Shown here: positions 1 to 6,371 of the stretch, in pieces
Layout of the letters: the number at the start of each line of letters is the position of its first letter
Numbering within the stretch: the stretch's first letter is position 1
Origin: Alphaproteobacteria bacterium
GTDB taxonomy: Bacteria > Pseudomonadota > Alphaproteobacteria > Micropepsales > Micropepsaceae
Direction of reading: 5' to 3'
Assembly: GCA_003451645.1 (NCBI GenBank)
Contig: DMER01000130.1
Span: forward strand, 1 to 9,241
DNA: 9,241 nucleotides
Program-made: the position numbers and the translations under genes
The notes under the pieces: generated by a model
What the model saw: only the letters and a program-made list of their open reading frames with translations
Database searches by the model: none
Told to the model about the DNA's origin: nothing

Positions 1-126
1 GAGGGCGACAGCCATGTCGAGTGGTTCGAGGGCAATTTCGAAGACTATATGGCCGATCGCAAGCGCCGCTTGGGTGATGACGCGCTCGTGCCCCACCGGA
101 TCAAATACAAGAAGCTGGTGCGATAA
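1..126 (+). CDS. ettA: Energy-dependent translational throttle protein EttA, C-terminal end (partial)
   Basis: The first 41 codons of the window, read in frame 1 and ending at TAA (124–126), give the tail of an ABC-F ATPase. The segment FEGNFEDYMADRKRRLG followed by PHRIKYKKLVR is the typical EttA ending, after the second nucleotide-binding domain. The known role of EttA is to bind the ribosomal E site and gate entry into elongation according to the ATP/ADP ratio. Both ATPase domains lie upstream of the window, so catalytic residues cannot be checked. The basic C-terminus and length past the FEGN motif match full-length EttA. No operon partner is evident: the next gene starts 115 bases later behind its own ribosome binding site. 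Confidence 0.92.
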   Translation, partial: EGDSHVEWFEGNFEDYMADRKRRLGDDALVPHRIKYKKLVR

Positions 127-152
127 AGTCCTCATGGTTTGCAAAGGCTGAA

Positions 153-170
153 GGTGGCAGCGCCAATTTT
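153..170 (+). terminator. Possible weak terminator after ettA
   Basis: A short stem TGGC/GCCA (155–158 with 162–165, 3-nt loop) is followed by ATTTT. It lies 29 bases after the ettA stop codon. The stem is only 4 bp and the U run is short, so it may be chance. Confidence 0.25.
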
Positions 171-180
171 ATGCGGCCGG

Positions 181-207
181 GGAACGCCCGCTTAGGCCAC
201 TCGTGTT
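181..207 (+). promoter_or_regulatory. Possible ECF (EcfG-like) promoter upstream of the 95-residue gene
   Basis: GGAAC at 181–185 is followed after 16 bases by CGTG (202–205), close to the GGAAC–N16/17–CGTT pattern used by the alphaproteobacterial general stress sigma factor. The -10 part has one mismatch. It lies about 35 bases before the chosen start at 242. With a single inexact match in GC-rich DNA this is only a lead. Confidence 0.25.
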
Positions 208-241
208 AAGCCAAGTCTGCGTAATTCGGGGCGGAGGCTGC

Positions 242-529
242 ATGGAGACGGTGAACGGTTATGTCTGCCATAACTGCAGCGATGTGGCGCTGGCCAAGCG
301 CCATATCGATCCAGCGCACCCCAAAGACGCCCAAGGTGAGCCTAAGAACCCCGTGGACAAGATCCGTGAAACGCTGAAGACGGAGCGCCAAGAGGCGGTG
401 ACCTATGGCGGATCTTTGGCGCAAGTCGCCGCCCCCGCAGATGCCTTGTCCGTCAGACCTGTTGATCCCTCGCAAGCGCCTGATCGTGTGTTCGGCCGTA
501 TTGGCGAACGGCTTGATCTTAGGGCGTGA
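242..529 (+). CDS. Conserved hypothetical protein with an N-terminal CxxC motif
   Basis: This encodes 95 residues beginning METVNGYVCHNCSDVALAKR, with a Cys-x-x-Cys pair at residues 9 and 12 that could bind metal or form a disulfide. The rest is polar with no signal peptide or membrane segment. Start: ATG at 242 has GGAG at 233–236, a good ribosome binding site; a GTG at 203 in the same frame would add 13 residues but has no clear site. The N-terminal pattern (VNGYxCxxCSDVxxAK, then IDPAHPKD) resembles small uncharacterised alphaproteobacterial proteins I remember, but I can assign no function. It stands alone: ettA ends 115 bases upstream and the next gene starts 227 bases downstream. An antisense reading frame covers the same bases but lacks any family signature. 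Confidence 0.65.
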   Translation: METVNGYVCHNCSDVALAKRHIDPAHPKDAQGEPKNPVDKIRETLKTERQEAVTYGGSLAQVAAPADALSVRPVDPSQAPDRVFGRIGERLDLRA

Positions 530-756
530 GTAGCTGAACAAGAACTCAAACGATCTAAAAACGGAACCGCCCGCGCCTCAAGCAAATGCTGCGAGACCTC
601 GTCGTGGCAATTGACGGCTCTTGCTTCGGTCGGCTTTCGATCACGCTCCATGGACCTGAACGTTAAAACCGATAGAGTTTTAGCAACCCCCTAAACCCCG
701 CCTTATCGCCTGACCGGTTACAAGGGCCCAGGGTCTGGTCCAGCGGAGGGGTTGCC
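530..756. other. Gene-free interval before the DUF1877 gene
   Basis: I see no convincing gene in these 227 bases. One hairpin stands out: GTTAAAAC (662–669) and GTTTTAGC (677–684) pair with one G·T wobble around a 7-base loop. A following U run is absent, so it is more likely an operator or chance than a terminator. The antisense frame through 403–651 has no recognisable family. Confidence 0.4.
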
Positions 757-1476
757 ATGAGCATTTGTTTGTATATGCGGCAGGTGAGTGAGGATGACGT
801 GGCGCGCTTTCGCCGCGATCCAGAGGCCCTTGAGGCCGCAACGATAGGCACGATGTTTGGAGGCACGCCCTTCCCCGATGATCTGGACCTGGCGTTCAAT
901 CCCGACATGCTTGACGGTGTGATGGGCAAACCGCGCGGGGTCATTGGCTGGATCGGGCAATGGCTGCTTTAGCGCTGGATGAAACGCTCCTTGCGCAAGC
1001 AGCTGGAGCAGTTGAACAAAGTCAAAGCCGCCTGTGCAGCGCCGCCGGGCAGCGCAGGTGCGGCGGATATTCCCTCTCCCGATGCCATGGTCGATCTGCA
1101 CAAGAGCTGGCACGTGCTCCACTATCTTCTGACTGGGACCGCCGATGGCGGCTCTGCCCCGCTTAATTTGCTCATGACTGGGGGCGAAGACATTGGTGAC
1201 GATGTGGGCTACGGCCCTGCGCGCGTTTGGAATGCTGCGACCGTCCAGGCTTTTGCTGATGCGGTGCGCGGCCTCTCGGTTGAGGACCTCATGGCGCGCG
1301 CCGATTATGCGAGAATGTTAGAGGCGCAGATCTACTCATGCGACGAAGCTGACGATGACCCGGAGATGGCGCTCATGGAGCTCCAGGAGACGGTCGAGCA
1401 CTATTTCCCTGCGCTGCAAGCCTTTGTCACCAAGGCCGCCAAAGAGCGCGCTTGCGCTCTTGTGTGGATGAGCTAA
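757..1476 (+). pseudogene. DUF1877 (YfbM-like) family gene interrupted by an in-frame TAG
   Basis: A strong ribosome binding site (GGAGGGG, 745–751) precedes the ATG at 757. The frame reads 71 residues starting MSICLYMRQVSEDDVARFRR, meets TAG at 970–972, and continues in the same frame to the stop at 1474–1476. The start matches the family's N-terminal strand and helix. The continuation carries the hallmark block HKSWHVLHYLLTG, then GGEDIGDDVGYGPARVW and the ending ALVWMS. Read through, the product would be about 239 residues, a plausible length for the longer alphaproteobacterial members with a variable middle insert. The family's role is unknown. One base change (TAG to CAG, TGG or TAC) would restore a single gene. 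Either it is a recent nonsense mutation, a sequencing error, or two separately translated pieces. Because the frame is otherwise intact, any inactivation must be recent. Confidence 0.7.
979..1476 (+). CDS. DUF1877 family protein, 3' open frame after the in-frame stop
   Basis: If translated by itself this gives 165 residues from ATG 979, seven bases after the TAG. It contains nearly all the conserved DUF1877 core: SWHVLHYLLTG at about residues 43–53, GGEDIGDDVGYGPAR at 68–82, and the C-terminal ALVWMS. It lacks the N-terminal strand and helix (MSICLYMRQV), which lie in the upstream piece. No good ribosome binding site precedes 979, so expression would need reinitiation after the TAG. The first 20 residues are basic and helical, and residues 21–33 are Ala/Gly/Pro-rich like a linker. 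I regard it as the 3' part of the 757–1476 gene rather than a gene in its own right, though automated annotation may list it alone. Confidence 0.5.
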   Translation: MKRSLRKQLEQLNKVKAACAAPPGSAGAADIPSPDAMVDLHKSWHVLHYLLTGTADGGSAPLNLLMTGGEDIGDDVGYGPARVWNAATVQAFADAVRGLSVEDLMARADYARMLEAQIYSCDEADDDPEMALMELQETVEHYFPALQAFVTKAAKERACALVWMS

Positions 1477-1556
1477 AGCGACTTCCGGCGAAGTGGATGC
1501 CGGTTCGACGCAAGAAAGCGCGTCAAAAAAGACCCTAGAGCGCTCCTGGCGCTCTA
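1477..1556. repeat. Stem-rich intergenic repeat of alphaproteobacterial type
   Basis: The stretch after the DUF1877 stop contains AAGTGGATGCCGGTTCG and then GCGCGTCAAAAAAGACCCTA. From memory this order (GTGGAT-CCGGTT-CG, CAAGAAA-GCGTCA, A run, TAGAGC) is that of a high-copy intergenic repeat of Hyphomicrobiales and related orders. Internal structure: CCGGC (1485–1489) pairs with GCCGG (1499–1503); GACGC (1507–1511) pairs with GCGTC; and TAGAGCGC/GCGCTCTA forms the distal stem at 1536–1556. The copy number in this genome cannot be seen here. Confidence 0.5.
1525..1556 (-). terminator. Rho-independent terminator of the mlaA–mlaC unit
   Basis: On the minus strand a perfect 8-bp stem, TAGAGCGC (1556–1549) and GCGCTCTA (1543–1536) with a 5-base loop, is followed after GGGTC by six T (1530–1525). 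The mlaC stop codon TAG (1556–1554) is the first triplet of the stem. The plus strand has no T run after the stem, so it acts for the minus strand only. The 5-base gap before the T run weakens it somewhat. Confidence 0.65.
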
Positions 1557-2177
1557 ACCTCCGGCGCGGATATTGGACGCCTGTTGGCGCAGATTGGCAC
1601 TGAGTGCTGGGATCTTGCCGCCATTGGCACCAAGGAAGCTCGCGAACTGATCGCGTTGCTCAATAGACAGCCACACGCCCGCGACATTGACATCGACAAA
1701 GCGATAATTGCCCTCTTGGCCCATCAGCCGGAAGGCCACTTTGAGAGGCTGAGGATTATTTCCCGCCTCCACGGCATTGACCGTGAAGTCACCGTCCTTG
1801 TTCTTGGTTGAACCGGTAACTTTCAACGTCTGGCCGGCATATTGCTCCAGCCGCTTCTCATAGACAGCGGTCGCATAGTCTTTGAAGGCATCGACAAAAT
1901 CATTGAGGTCAGCCTCGCTGGCGCCCCGGCGATAGCTCCCCAAGGTGAAGAGAGCAGAAGTGCGCGTGTCCGCATATTTCAGAAGAAAATCCCGGAAACG
2001 CTCATTGCGCGCTTTCACGCCGCCACTCTTGTCCGCGAGGATCGCGACACCTTGATCAATGAGGCCTTGAGTGAAGACCTCAGGGTTTGCAGCCGAGGAA
2101 CGGCTAGCGAGAATCAGCATCATGCTTGCCGCCAAGAGTGCAGGGGCCAAGCGGATAAAGGTGCGAAACAGCGTCAT
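1554..2177 (-). CDS. mlaC: MlaC/Ttg2D family periplasmic phospholipid-binding protein
   Basis: This encodes 207 residues. A signal peptide covers residues 1 to about 30 (basic start, hydrophobic LAPALLAASMMLILA, cleavage near SSA-A). The mature part follows the MlaC pattern: FRDFLLKYAD (61–70), LGSYRRGASEADLNDFVDAF (79–98), YAGQTLKV (113–120) and the NYRFVDVNVAGVWLSIEQRDQF block (157–178). In the known system MlaC ferries phospholipid between outer-membrane MlaA and the inner-membrane MlaFEDB transporter. Start: the frame is open to 2243, but ATG at 2177 begins a proper signal peptide and has GGGGA seven bases upstream, so the 22 extra residues are rejected. It lies 164 bases downstream of mlaA on the same strand, probably cotranscribed, and ends in a terminator. 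No odd residues seen. Confidence 0.88.
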   Translation of the reverse strand: MTLFRTFIRLAPALLAASMMLILASRSSAANPEVFTQGLIDQGVAILADKSGGVKARNERFRDFLLKYADTRTSALFTLGSYRRGASEADLNDFVDAFKDYATAVYEKRLEQYAGQTLKVTGSTKNKDGDFTVNAVEAGNNPQPLKVAFRLMGQEGNYRFVDVNVAGVWLSIEQRDQFASFLGANGGKIPALSANLRQQASNIRAGG

Positions 2178-2288
2178 GTGAAGTCCCCAAAATGCCGGAG
2201 TGAATCTCGTGTGCAGCGCAAACCGCGGGGGCCTTGCGGCCACGCGTTCTAAACCTTTCGCGCTGCAATTCCCATCCCGACTTTAGGG

Positions 2289-2326
2289 CCAATTTGCGGC
2301 TGTTCAAAGATGCTTTTGCAAATTGG
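2289..2326. promoter_or_regulatory. Perfect 9-bp inverted repeat between mlaA and mlaC
   Basis: CCAATTTGC (2289–2297) and GCAAATTGG (2318–2326) are exact reverse complements around a 20-base spacer, 15 bases after the mlaA stop and about 110 before the mlaC start. No U run follows on the minus strand, so a simple terminator is unlikely. It may be an operator or an mRNA stem-loop that sets the mlaA:mlaC ratio. Confidence 0.5.
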
Positions 2327-2341
2327 TGATGCTGCTCACGA

Positions 2342-3100
2342 TTACCTGATGTTGGCGTCGAACTCAGGCAGGTCGGCGGAGGGCTCGCCATTGTTGATCG
2401 CATCTTTTCGGAATTGCCGGTACAGGCTGCGAACGCTGGCGTAATAATCGATGGAATCGCGCTCAATGGCGTCGAGGGTCTCGATGTTGCGGCTGCGCAA
2501 GTCGATGATGTTGATCGCCGTCCGTGCGAACGGGACCCACTCATAATCGTCGCCCCATGTCACATAGGTCACGGGGTCAAGGCCAATATCGACCAGACGG
2601 CCCACGCTGTCGCGCGGGTTGGACGGGCCCAGCAAAGGGACGTACCAATAGGGACCTTCGTCGACACCCCACACCGCGAGGGTCTGGCCGAAATCTTCGT
2701 CGTGGAACGGAAAGCCCCAGTCCGTCGCCACGTCCCAGATACCCAAGACGCCAAAGGTCGAATTCAGAAGAAATCGCATAACCGTCGTACCGGCTCGGTC
2801 GCCTTCGCCTTGCAAGACGTCATTCGCAAAGACCACCGGACTATCCAGATTGTTCAAGACGTTCCGGACGCGGTCACGGCCATATTGTGGGATAACAGCA
2901 CGATAGGTGACTGCTGCCGGGCGCAGAAATATATCGTCCAAGACCTCATTCAGACCAAAGAACGCCCGGTTGATATCCTCATACGGATCGTTGGCATCCT
3001 CTTTGATCTGATCGGGCGTGACGGTGGTTTGCGCCATCGTTGGCGCCGCGAAGGCCGCCCACGCACCCAACACACTCCCCAACAACAGCGACTTCAACAT
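2342..3100 (-). CDS. mlaA: MlaA/VacJ family outer-membrane phospholipid-removal protein
   Basis: This encodes 252 residues. A type I signal peptide ends near residue 23 (AAFAAPTMA-Q). Family blocks follow: NDPYEDINRAFFGLN (37–51), MRFLLNSTFGVLGIWDVATD (108–127), HDEDFGQTLAVWGVDEGPYW (133–152), LLGPSNPRDSVGRLVD (156–171) and a C-terminal YASVRSLYRQFRKDA (220–234). MlaA normally removes misplaced phospholipid from the outer leaflet and hands it to MlaC. E. coli VacJ is a lipoprotein, whereas this protein has no cysteine at or near the cleavage site, so it should not be lipid-anchored. Such non-lipidated forms occur in alphaproteobacteria as far as I recall. The ATG at 3100 begins the signal peptide directly; the upstream ribosome site is weak. 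mlaC follows on the same strand. Confidence 0.9.
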   Translation of the reverse strand: MLKSLLLGSVLGAWAAFAAPTMAQTTVTPDQIKEDANDPYEDINRAFFGLNEVLDDIFLRPAAVTYRAVIPQYGRDRVRNVLNNLDSPVVFANDVLQGEGDRAGTTVMRFLLNSTFGVLGIWDVATDWGFPFHDEDFGQTLAVWGVDEGPYWYVPLLGPSNPRDSVGRLVDIGLDPVTYVTWGDDYEWVPFARTAINIIDLRSRNIETLDAIERDSIDYYASVRSLYRQFRKDAINNGEPSADLPEFDANIR

Positions 3101-3351
3101 ATGCGTTCTGCCTGCAAACCCGTGACAAGGTTCTGATATTTGCCCAATGTTTCAGACGAAAACAATCGGAAGCTGTCACCTAGCCCCCATCTTTCCGTCC
3201 CCGCACGCATTAAACCATTGATATCCCTACTGTCCGGTTACGGCGGACACACTTTTTTGGACGCAGTGTGCCGAATTTGTTCACTCACTCGCCTGCTTGG
3301 TGCCGAAATGCATCATCGATGCCGCGAGCCGCGCGCCACAGAACCTGCATC

Positions 3352-3379
3352 TTGATTGATAACCACATAAGGATATGTT
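3352..3379 (+). promoter_or_regulatory. Predicted sigma-70 promoter of the methionine operon
   Basis: TTGATT (3352–3357) and TATGTT (3374–3379) are separated by 16 bases and match the consensus hexamers at 4 of 6 positions each. Transcription would begin near 3386, giving a leader of about 32 bases with GAGG at 3407–3410 before the GTG start. The -10 lies inside the palindrome at 3365–3384. Confidence 0.45.
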
Positions 3380-3384
3380 TATGT
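3365..3384. promoter_or_regulatory. 20-bp palindromic operator, probably for the ArsR-type regulator
   Basis: ACATAAGGATATGTTTATGT is an imperfect palindrome: ACATAA and TTATGT are exact reverse complements and the centre ATAT is self-complementary; only the GG/GT pairs break symmetry. It is AT-rich within GC-rich DNA, sits 33 bases before the regulator gene and covers its predicted -10. Size and AT-rich symmetry suit ArsR-family sites, including SahR-type sites of methionine genes. No second copy was found in the window. Confidence 0.6.
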
Positions 3385-3417
3385 CAGGTGGGTAACCTCT
3401 GCTGACGAGGCGTCGCG

Positions 3418-4401
3418 GTGATCGATTTTGACCAAGTTGTAGACGCATTGAGAGCCGCCGGTGAACCGACGCGGCTGCGGCTGCTCATGCTGTTGGGTCA
3501 CGCGGAACTTACCGTGAGTGAGCTTGTCTACATCGTGAAGCAATCGCAGCCTCGCATTAGCCGTCACCTGAAGTTGCTGGCGGATGCGGGTCTCATTGAG
3601 CGCAATCGCGAAGGCGCCTGGGTCTTTTACCGGGCACAGGAAAGCGGTCCCATCGCTCAACTGAAGGATACGGTGACCAGCATGGCGCTCGCGCGCACGC
3701 CCGCCACTGATCGCGATCTGGAGCGCCTTGAGGACGTTCGCTCCCAGCGCCGTCAGCAGGCGCAGAGCTATTTCGCGGCCAACGCGGCTGAATGGAACCG
3801 GCTGCGCTCGCTCCATACCGACGACGCCGATGTCGAGGCGGCGATGTTGGCTCTCTTGAAGGGGCGCACATTCAAAGAGCATCTGGATATCGGCACTGGC
3901 ACGGGCCGGGTGCTGGAACTCCTGGCACCATTCTGCGAGCGGGGCCTTGGCATCGATATGAGTGGTGAAATGCTTGGCGTCGCGCGGGCTCGCCTTAGCG
4001 AGGCGGGATTGCGCCGCACACAGGTCCGCCTTGCGGATTTGTTCAGCCTCCCCGTTGCCGATGAGACCTGCGATCTCGTCACTGTGCACCAGGTTTTGCA
4101 TTATTTGGACGATCCCGCCCGTGCGCTGTCGGAGGCGGCCCGTGCGCTGGCGCCCGGCGGGCTTCTGCTCATTGCCGACTTCGCTCCCCACATGATCGAA
4201 AGTCTGCGTACGGACCATCAGCACCGGCGTCTGGGCTTCGACGCGGCCGAAGTGGAGGGCTGGTTGATGGCGTGCGGCCTGACACTATCGGCGCAGCGCG
4301 ATTTGCCTGCTGGGCGTCCCGACGGTTTGACCGTGTCTCTTTGGCTCGCTTCGACACCCGAGCGCGCGTTGCGCCGCCGTCCAATAAAGGTAGTGACATG
4401 A
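3418..4401 (+). CDS. ArsR-family regulator fused to a SAM-dependent methyltransferase-like domain (SahR-like)
   Basis: This encodes 327 residues. Residues 1–90 are an ArsR winged helix, with the helix-turn-helix around SELVYIVKQSQPRISRHLKL (34–53) followed by the wing (NREGAWVFYRA). The ArsR metal-binding ELCVC motif is absent (the sequence reads ELTVSEL), so a metal sensor is unlikely. Residues about 115–310 are a class I methyltransferase fold: motif I LDIGTGTGRVLELL (156–169), acidic loop GIDMS (178–182), LFSLPVADETCDLV (208–221) and LAPGGLLLIADF (244–255). The domain may bind S-adenosylhomocysteine or -methionine as effector rather than methylate. Start GTG at 3418 has GAGG seven bases upstream. 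The stop overlaps metF by ATGA. Fusions of this kind next to metF/metH are known in alphaproteobacteria; the SahR assignment is by context and from memory. Confidence 0.82.
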   Translation: MIDFDQVVDALRAAGEPTRLRLLMLLGHAELTVSELVYIVKQSQPRISRHLKLLADAGLIERNREGAWVFYRAQESGPIAQLKDTVTSMALARTPATDRDLERLEDVRSQRRQQAQSYFAANAAEWNRLRSLHTDDADVEAAMLALLKGRTFKEHLDIGTGTGRVLELLAPFCERGLGIDMSGEMLGVARARLSEAGLRRTQVRLADLFSLPVADETCDLVTVHQVLHYLDDPARALSEAARALAPGGLLLIADFAPHMIESLRTDHQHRRLGFDAAEVEGWLMACGLTLSAQRDLPAGRPDGLTVSLWLASTPERALRRRPIKVVT

Positions 4402-5261
4402 CCCTCAAAGTGAGTTTCGAGTTCTTTCCACCTAAGACCGCGGACATGGAGGAAACCTTGTGGCGGTCCATCCGCCGTTTGGCGCCGCTCAACCCTTCCT
4501 TTGTCTCGGTGACCTATGGCGCGGGCGGTTCCACGCGGGAGCGTACCCATGCGACAGTCAAGCGGATCGCAGAGGAAACGCAGCTCAAGCCTGCCGCCCA
4601 CCTCACTTGTGTTGGCGCGACGCGCGCCGATGTCGATGCGGTCGTGCGCGACTATTGGGAGGCCGGCGTGCGCCACATCGTGGCCCTGCGCGGCGATATG
4701 CCGGATATGGGCGCCTATAAGGTGACACCAGGCGGCTATGCCACAACCCCGCAATTGATCCAAGGCATTCGCGCGATTGGTGACTTTGAGATTTCGGTCT
4801 CCTGCTATCCGGAGAAACATCCTGAGTCCGCCTCGCTCGATGCCGATTTGCATTTGCTGGAAGAAAAGATCGCGGCTGGCGCCACACGCGCCATCACACA
4901 ATTCGTCTACGATACCGATGCGCTCTTACGCTTTGTCGAGCGGGCTGCGCGGCGCGGCATCCGCGTGCCGATCGTGCCAGGGCTCATGCCTGCCACCAAC
5001 TTCAAGGGCGTCATGCGTATGGCGCAGCGCTCTGGCGCTTCGGTTCCCTTATGGCTGCGCGACCGTTTTGAGGGCCTCGACGACGATCTCGAGACCCGCA
5101 AGCTGATCGCCGCCACTGTCGCCGCCGAGCAAGTCGAGCGCTTGCGGCGGGAGGGTCTGACCCAGTTCCACTTTTATACCCTCAACCAAGCGGACCTCAC
5201 CTTCGCGATTTGCCGCCTGTTGGGCATCCGCGCGCAGAGCCCCGGGAGTGCCGCACCATGA
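4398..5261 (+). CDS. metF: 5,10-Methylenetetrahydrofolate reductase
   Basis: This encodes 287 residues, the usual length of bacterial MetF. The enzyme is an FAD-dependent TIM barrel that reduces methylene- to methyl-tetrahydrofolate, the methyl donor for methionine synthase. Family motifs: SFEFFPPK (6–13) with the catalytic Glu8 (Glu28 of E. coli), VTYGAGGSTRERT (38–50), HLTCVG (68–73), ALRGDMP (96–102) with the flavin/folate-contacting Asp100 (Asp120 of E. coli), SCYPEKHPES (135–144), ITQFVYD (166–172), PIVPGLMP (191–198) and a C-terminal FYTLNQAD (259–266). The ATG at 4398 overlaps the preceding stop (ATGA) and has AAAGG upstream; a longer frame from 4272 runs inside the upstream gene and adds non-family sequence. 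It ends in a second ATGA overlap with metH part 1, so the three genes are translationally coupled. Confidence 0.96.
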   Translation: MTLKVSFEFFPPKTADMEETLWRSIRRLAPLNPSFVSVTYGAGGSTRERTHATVKRIAEETQLKPAAHLTCVGATRADVDAVVRDYWEAGVRHIVALRGDMPDMGAYKVTPGGYATTPQLIQGIRAIGDFEISVSCYPEKHPESASLDADLHLLEEKIAAGATRAITQFVYDTDALLRFVERAARRGIRVPIVPGLMPATNFKGVMRMAQRSGASVPLWLRDRFEGLDDDLETRKLIAATVAAEQVERLRREGLTQFHFYTLNQADLTFAICRLLGIRAQSPGSAAP

Positions 5262-6325
5262 TGTCCCGCACCGACCGCATTCGTGCCCTTCACCAAGAGG
5301 CCAAGAAGCGCATCCTGATCCTGGATGGGTCATGGGGCGTGATGATCCAGACCTATCAGCTGCCGGAAGCGGCCTTCCGCGGCGCTCAGTTCGCCAATTG
5401 GCCTTCGGACCTCAAGGGCAACAACGATCTTCTCTGCCTGACCAAGCCCGAAATCATCACCGAGATCGCCAAGGCCTATCTTGAGGCGGGGGCGGATATT
5501 CTGTCCACGAACTCATTCACCGCCACCCGGATCAGCCAGGCCGATTACGGTCTTGAGGACTATGCAGGCGCGATCACTGCAGCATCGGTAGCGGTGGCCC
5601 GCGCTGCGTGCGACGCGCACATGGCGGCGGAGCCTGGCCGGGTGCGCTGGGTTGCGGGCTCGATCGGGCCGCTCAACCGGGCGCTGTCGATCTCGCCTGA
5701 CGTCAACGACCCCGGCAAGCGCGCCGTCACCTTTGCCGAAGTCTATGACAGTTATCGCGAGCAGGCTTTGGCGCTGCACAAGGGTGGAGCCGATCTCTAT
5801 TTGATCGAAACCATCTTCGACACGCTGAACGCCAAGGCCGCGATCAAGGCCATCCTCGATCTGGAAGATGAGGGTCTGGAGCCTCTGCCGATTTGGTTGT
5901 CGGGCACGATCACGGACCGCTCGGGCCGCACCTTGTCAGGCCAAACGGTCGAAGCCTTTTGGAACTCGATCCGCCATGCCAAGCCCTTCGCAGTCGGTCT
6001 AAATTGCGCCCTTGGTGCCGACCTTATGCGCCCTTACGTGGCGGATTTGGCGCGGATCGCTGACACGCTGATTGCCGCTTATCCCAATGCCGGTCTGCCT
6101 AACGAGTTCGGCGCCTATGATGAGGCACCGCATCAGACCTGCACGCACTTACATGAGTGGGCCGCAAGCGGACTCGTCAACATTCTGGGCGGCTGCTGCG
6201 GGACGACGCCGGACCACATCCGGCATATCGCGGACGCGGTAAAAAACGTGCGGCCGCGCCTTCCGCCGCAGCGTCCGCGGGCCTTGCGGCTGTCGGGTTT
6301 GGAGCCCTTCGAACTGCTGGCCTAA
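5258..6325 (+). CDS. metH: Methionine synthase part 1: homocysteine S-methyltransferase (zinc) domain
   Basis: This encodes 355 residues, corresponding only to the N-terminal module of MetH. It binds and activates homocysteine through zinc. Motifs: ILDGSWGVMIQ (21–31), NDLLCLTKPEII (56–67), GADILSTNSFTATRI (78–92), VAGSIGPLNRALSISPDVN (132–150), DLYLIETIFDTLNAKAA (179–195) and VGLNCALG (247–254). The three zinc cysteines are Cys250, Cys313 and Cys314 (the last two in GGCCGTTPDH). The folate and cobalamin modules are in the separate gene at 7995. Start: ATG 5258 overlaps the metF stop and has GGGAG nine bases upstream; ATG 5261 is equally in frame, and a longer frame from 5210 lies within metF. 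Split MetH is established for several alphaproteobacteria, but here 1.67 kb of other genes separates the halves. Confidence 0.94.
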   Translation: MMSRTDRIRALHQEAKKRILILDGSWGVMIQTYQLPEAAFRGAQFANWPSDLKGNNDLLCLTKPEIITEIAKAYLEAGADILSTNSFTATRISQADYGLEDYAGAITAASVAVARAACDAHMAAEPGRVRWVAGSIGPLNRALSISPDVNDPGKRAVTFAEVYDSYREQALALHKGGADLYLIETIFDTLNAKAAIKAILDLEDEGLEPLPIWLSGTITDRSGRTLSGQTVEAFWNSIRHAKPFAVGLNCALGADLMRPYVADLARIADTLIAAYPNAGLPNEFGAYDEAPHQTCTHLHEWAASGLVNILGGCCGTTPDHIRHIADAVKNVRPRLPPQRPRALRLSGLEPFELLA

Positions 6326-6331
6326 TGAGGG

Positions 6332-6371
6332 GGGTATATTTAAGGGTATTGACACGGGTTGATGCTAGGGT
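6332..6371 (+). promoter_or_regulatory. Four GGGT direct repeats at 12-bp spacing over the cassette promoter
   Basis: GGGT begins at 6332, 6344, 6356 and 6368, exactly 12 bases apart; the first two units share GGGTAT. The array spans the -35 and spacer of the predicted promoter and lies in the 70-base gap after metH part 1. Short direct repeats at such spacing are typical of operators bound by small dimeric repressors such as ribbon-helix-helix antitoxins. The cores are short, so chance is possible. Confidence 0.4.

Larger units (their letters stand above)
3101..3417. other. Divergent intergenic region between mlaA and the methionine operon
   Basis: These 317 bases carry no convincing gene. 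They must contain the promoter for mlaA (leftward), which I cannot place with confidence, and that of the ArsR–methyltransferase operon (rightward), described separately at 3352–3384. I looked for a SAM or SAH riboswitch before the regulator gene and saw no recognisable fold; only 33 bases separate the palindrome from the start codon. Confidence 0.6.

Noticed and set aside
2178..2243. N-terminal extension of mlaC to 2243
   Set aside because: It would place 22 residues before a proper signal peptide; ATG 2177 has its own GGGGA.
2414..3136. 240-codon open frame on the plus strand
   Set aside because: Opposite to mlaA, which has convincing family blocks and a signal peptide.
3385..3417. SAM or SAH riboswitch ahead of the methionine operon
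   Set aside because: The predicted leader is only about 32 bases, too short for these riboswitches, and no matching fold is seen.
3379..4224. 281-codon open frame on the minus strand
   Set aside because: Antisense to the ArsR–methyltransferase gene and running across its operator; no protein motifs.
4218..4901. 227-codon open frame on the minus strand
   Set aside because: Antisense to the regulator–metF junction; metF motifs on the plus strand are unambiguous.
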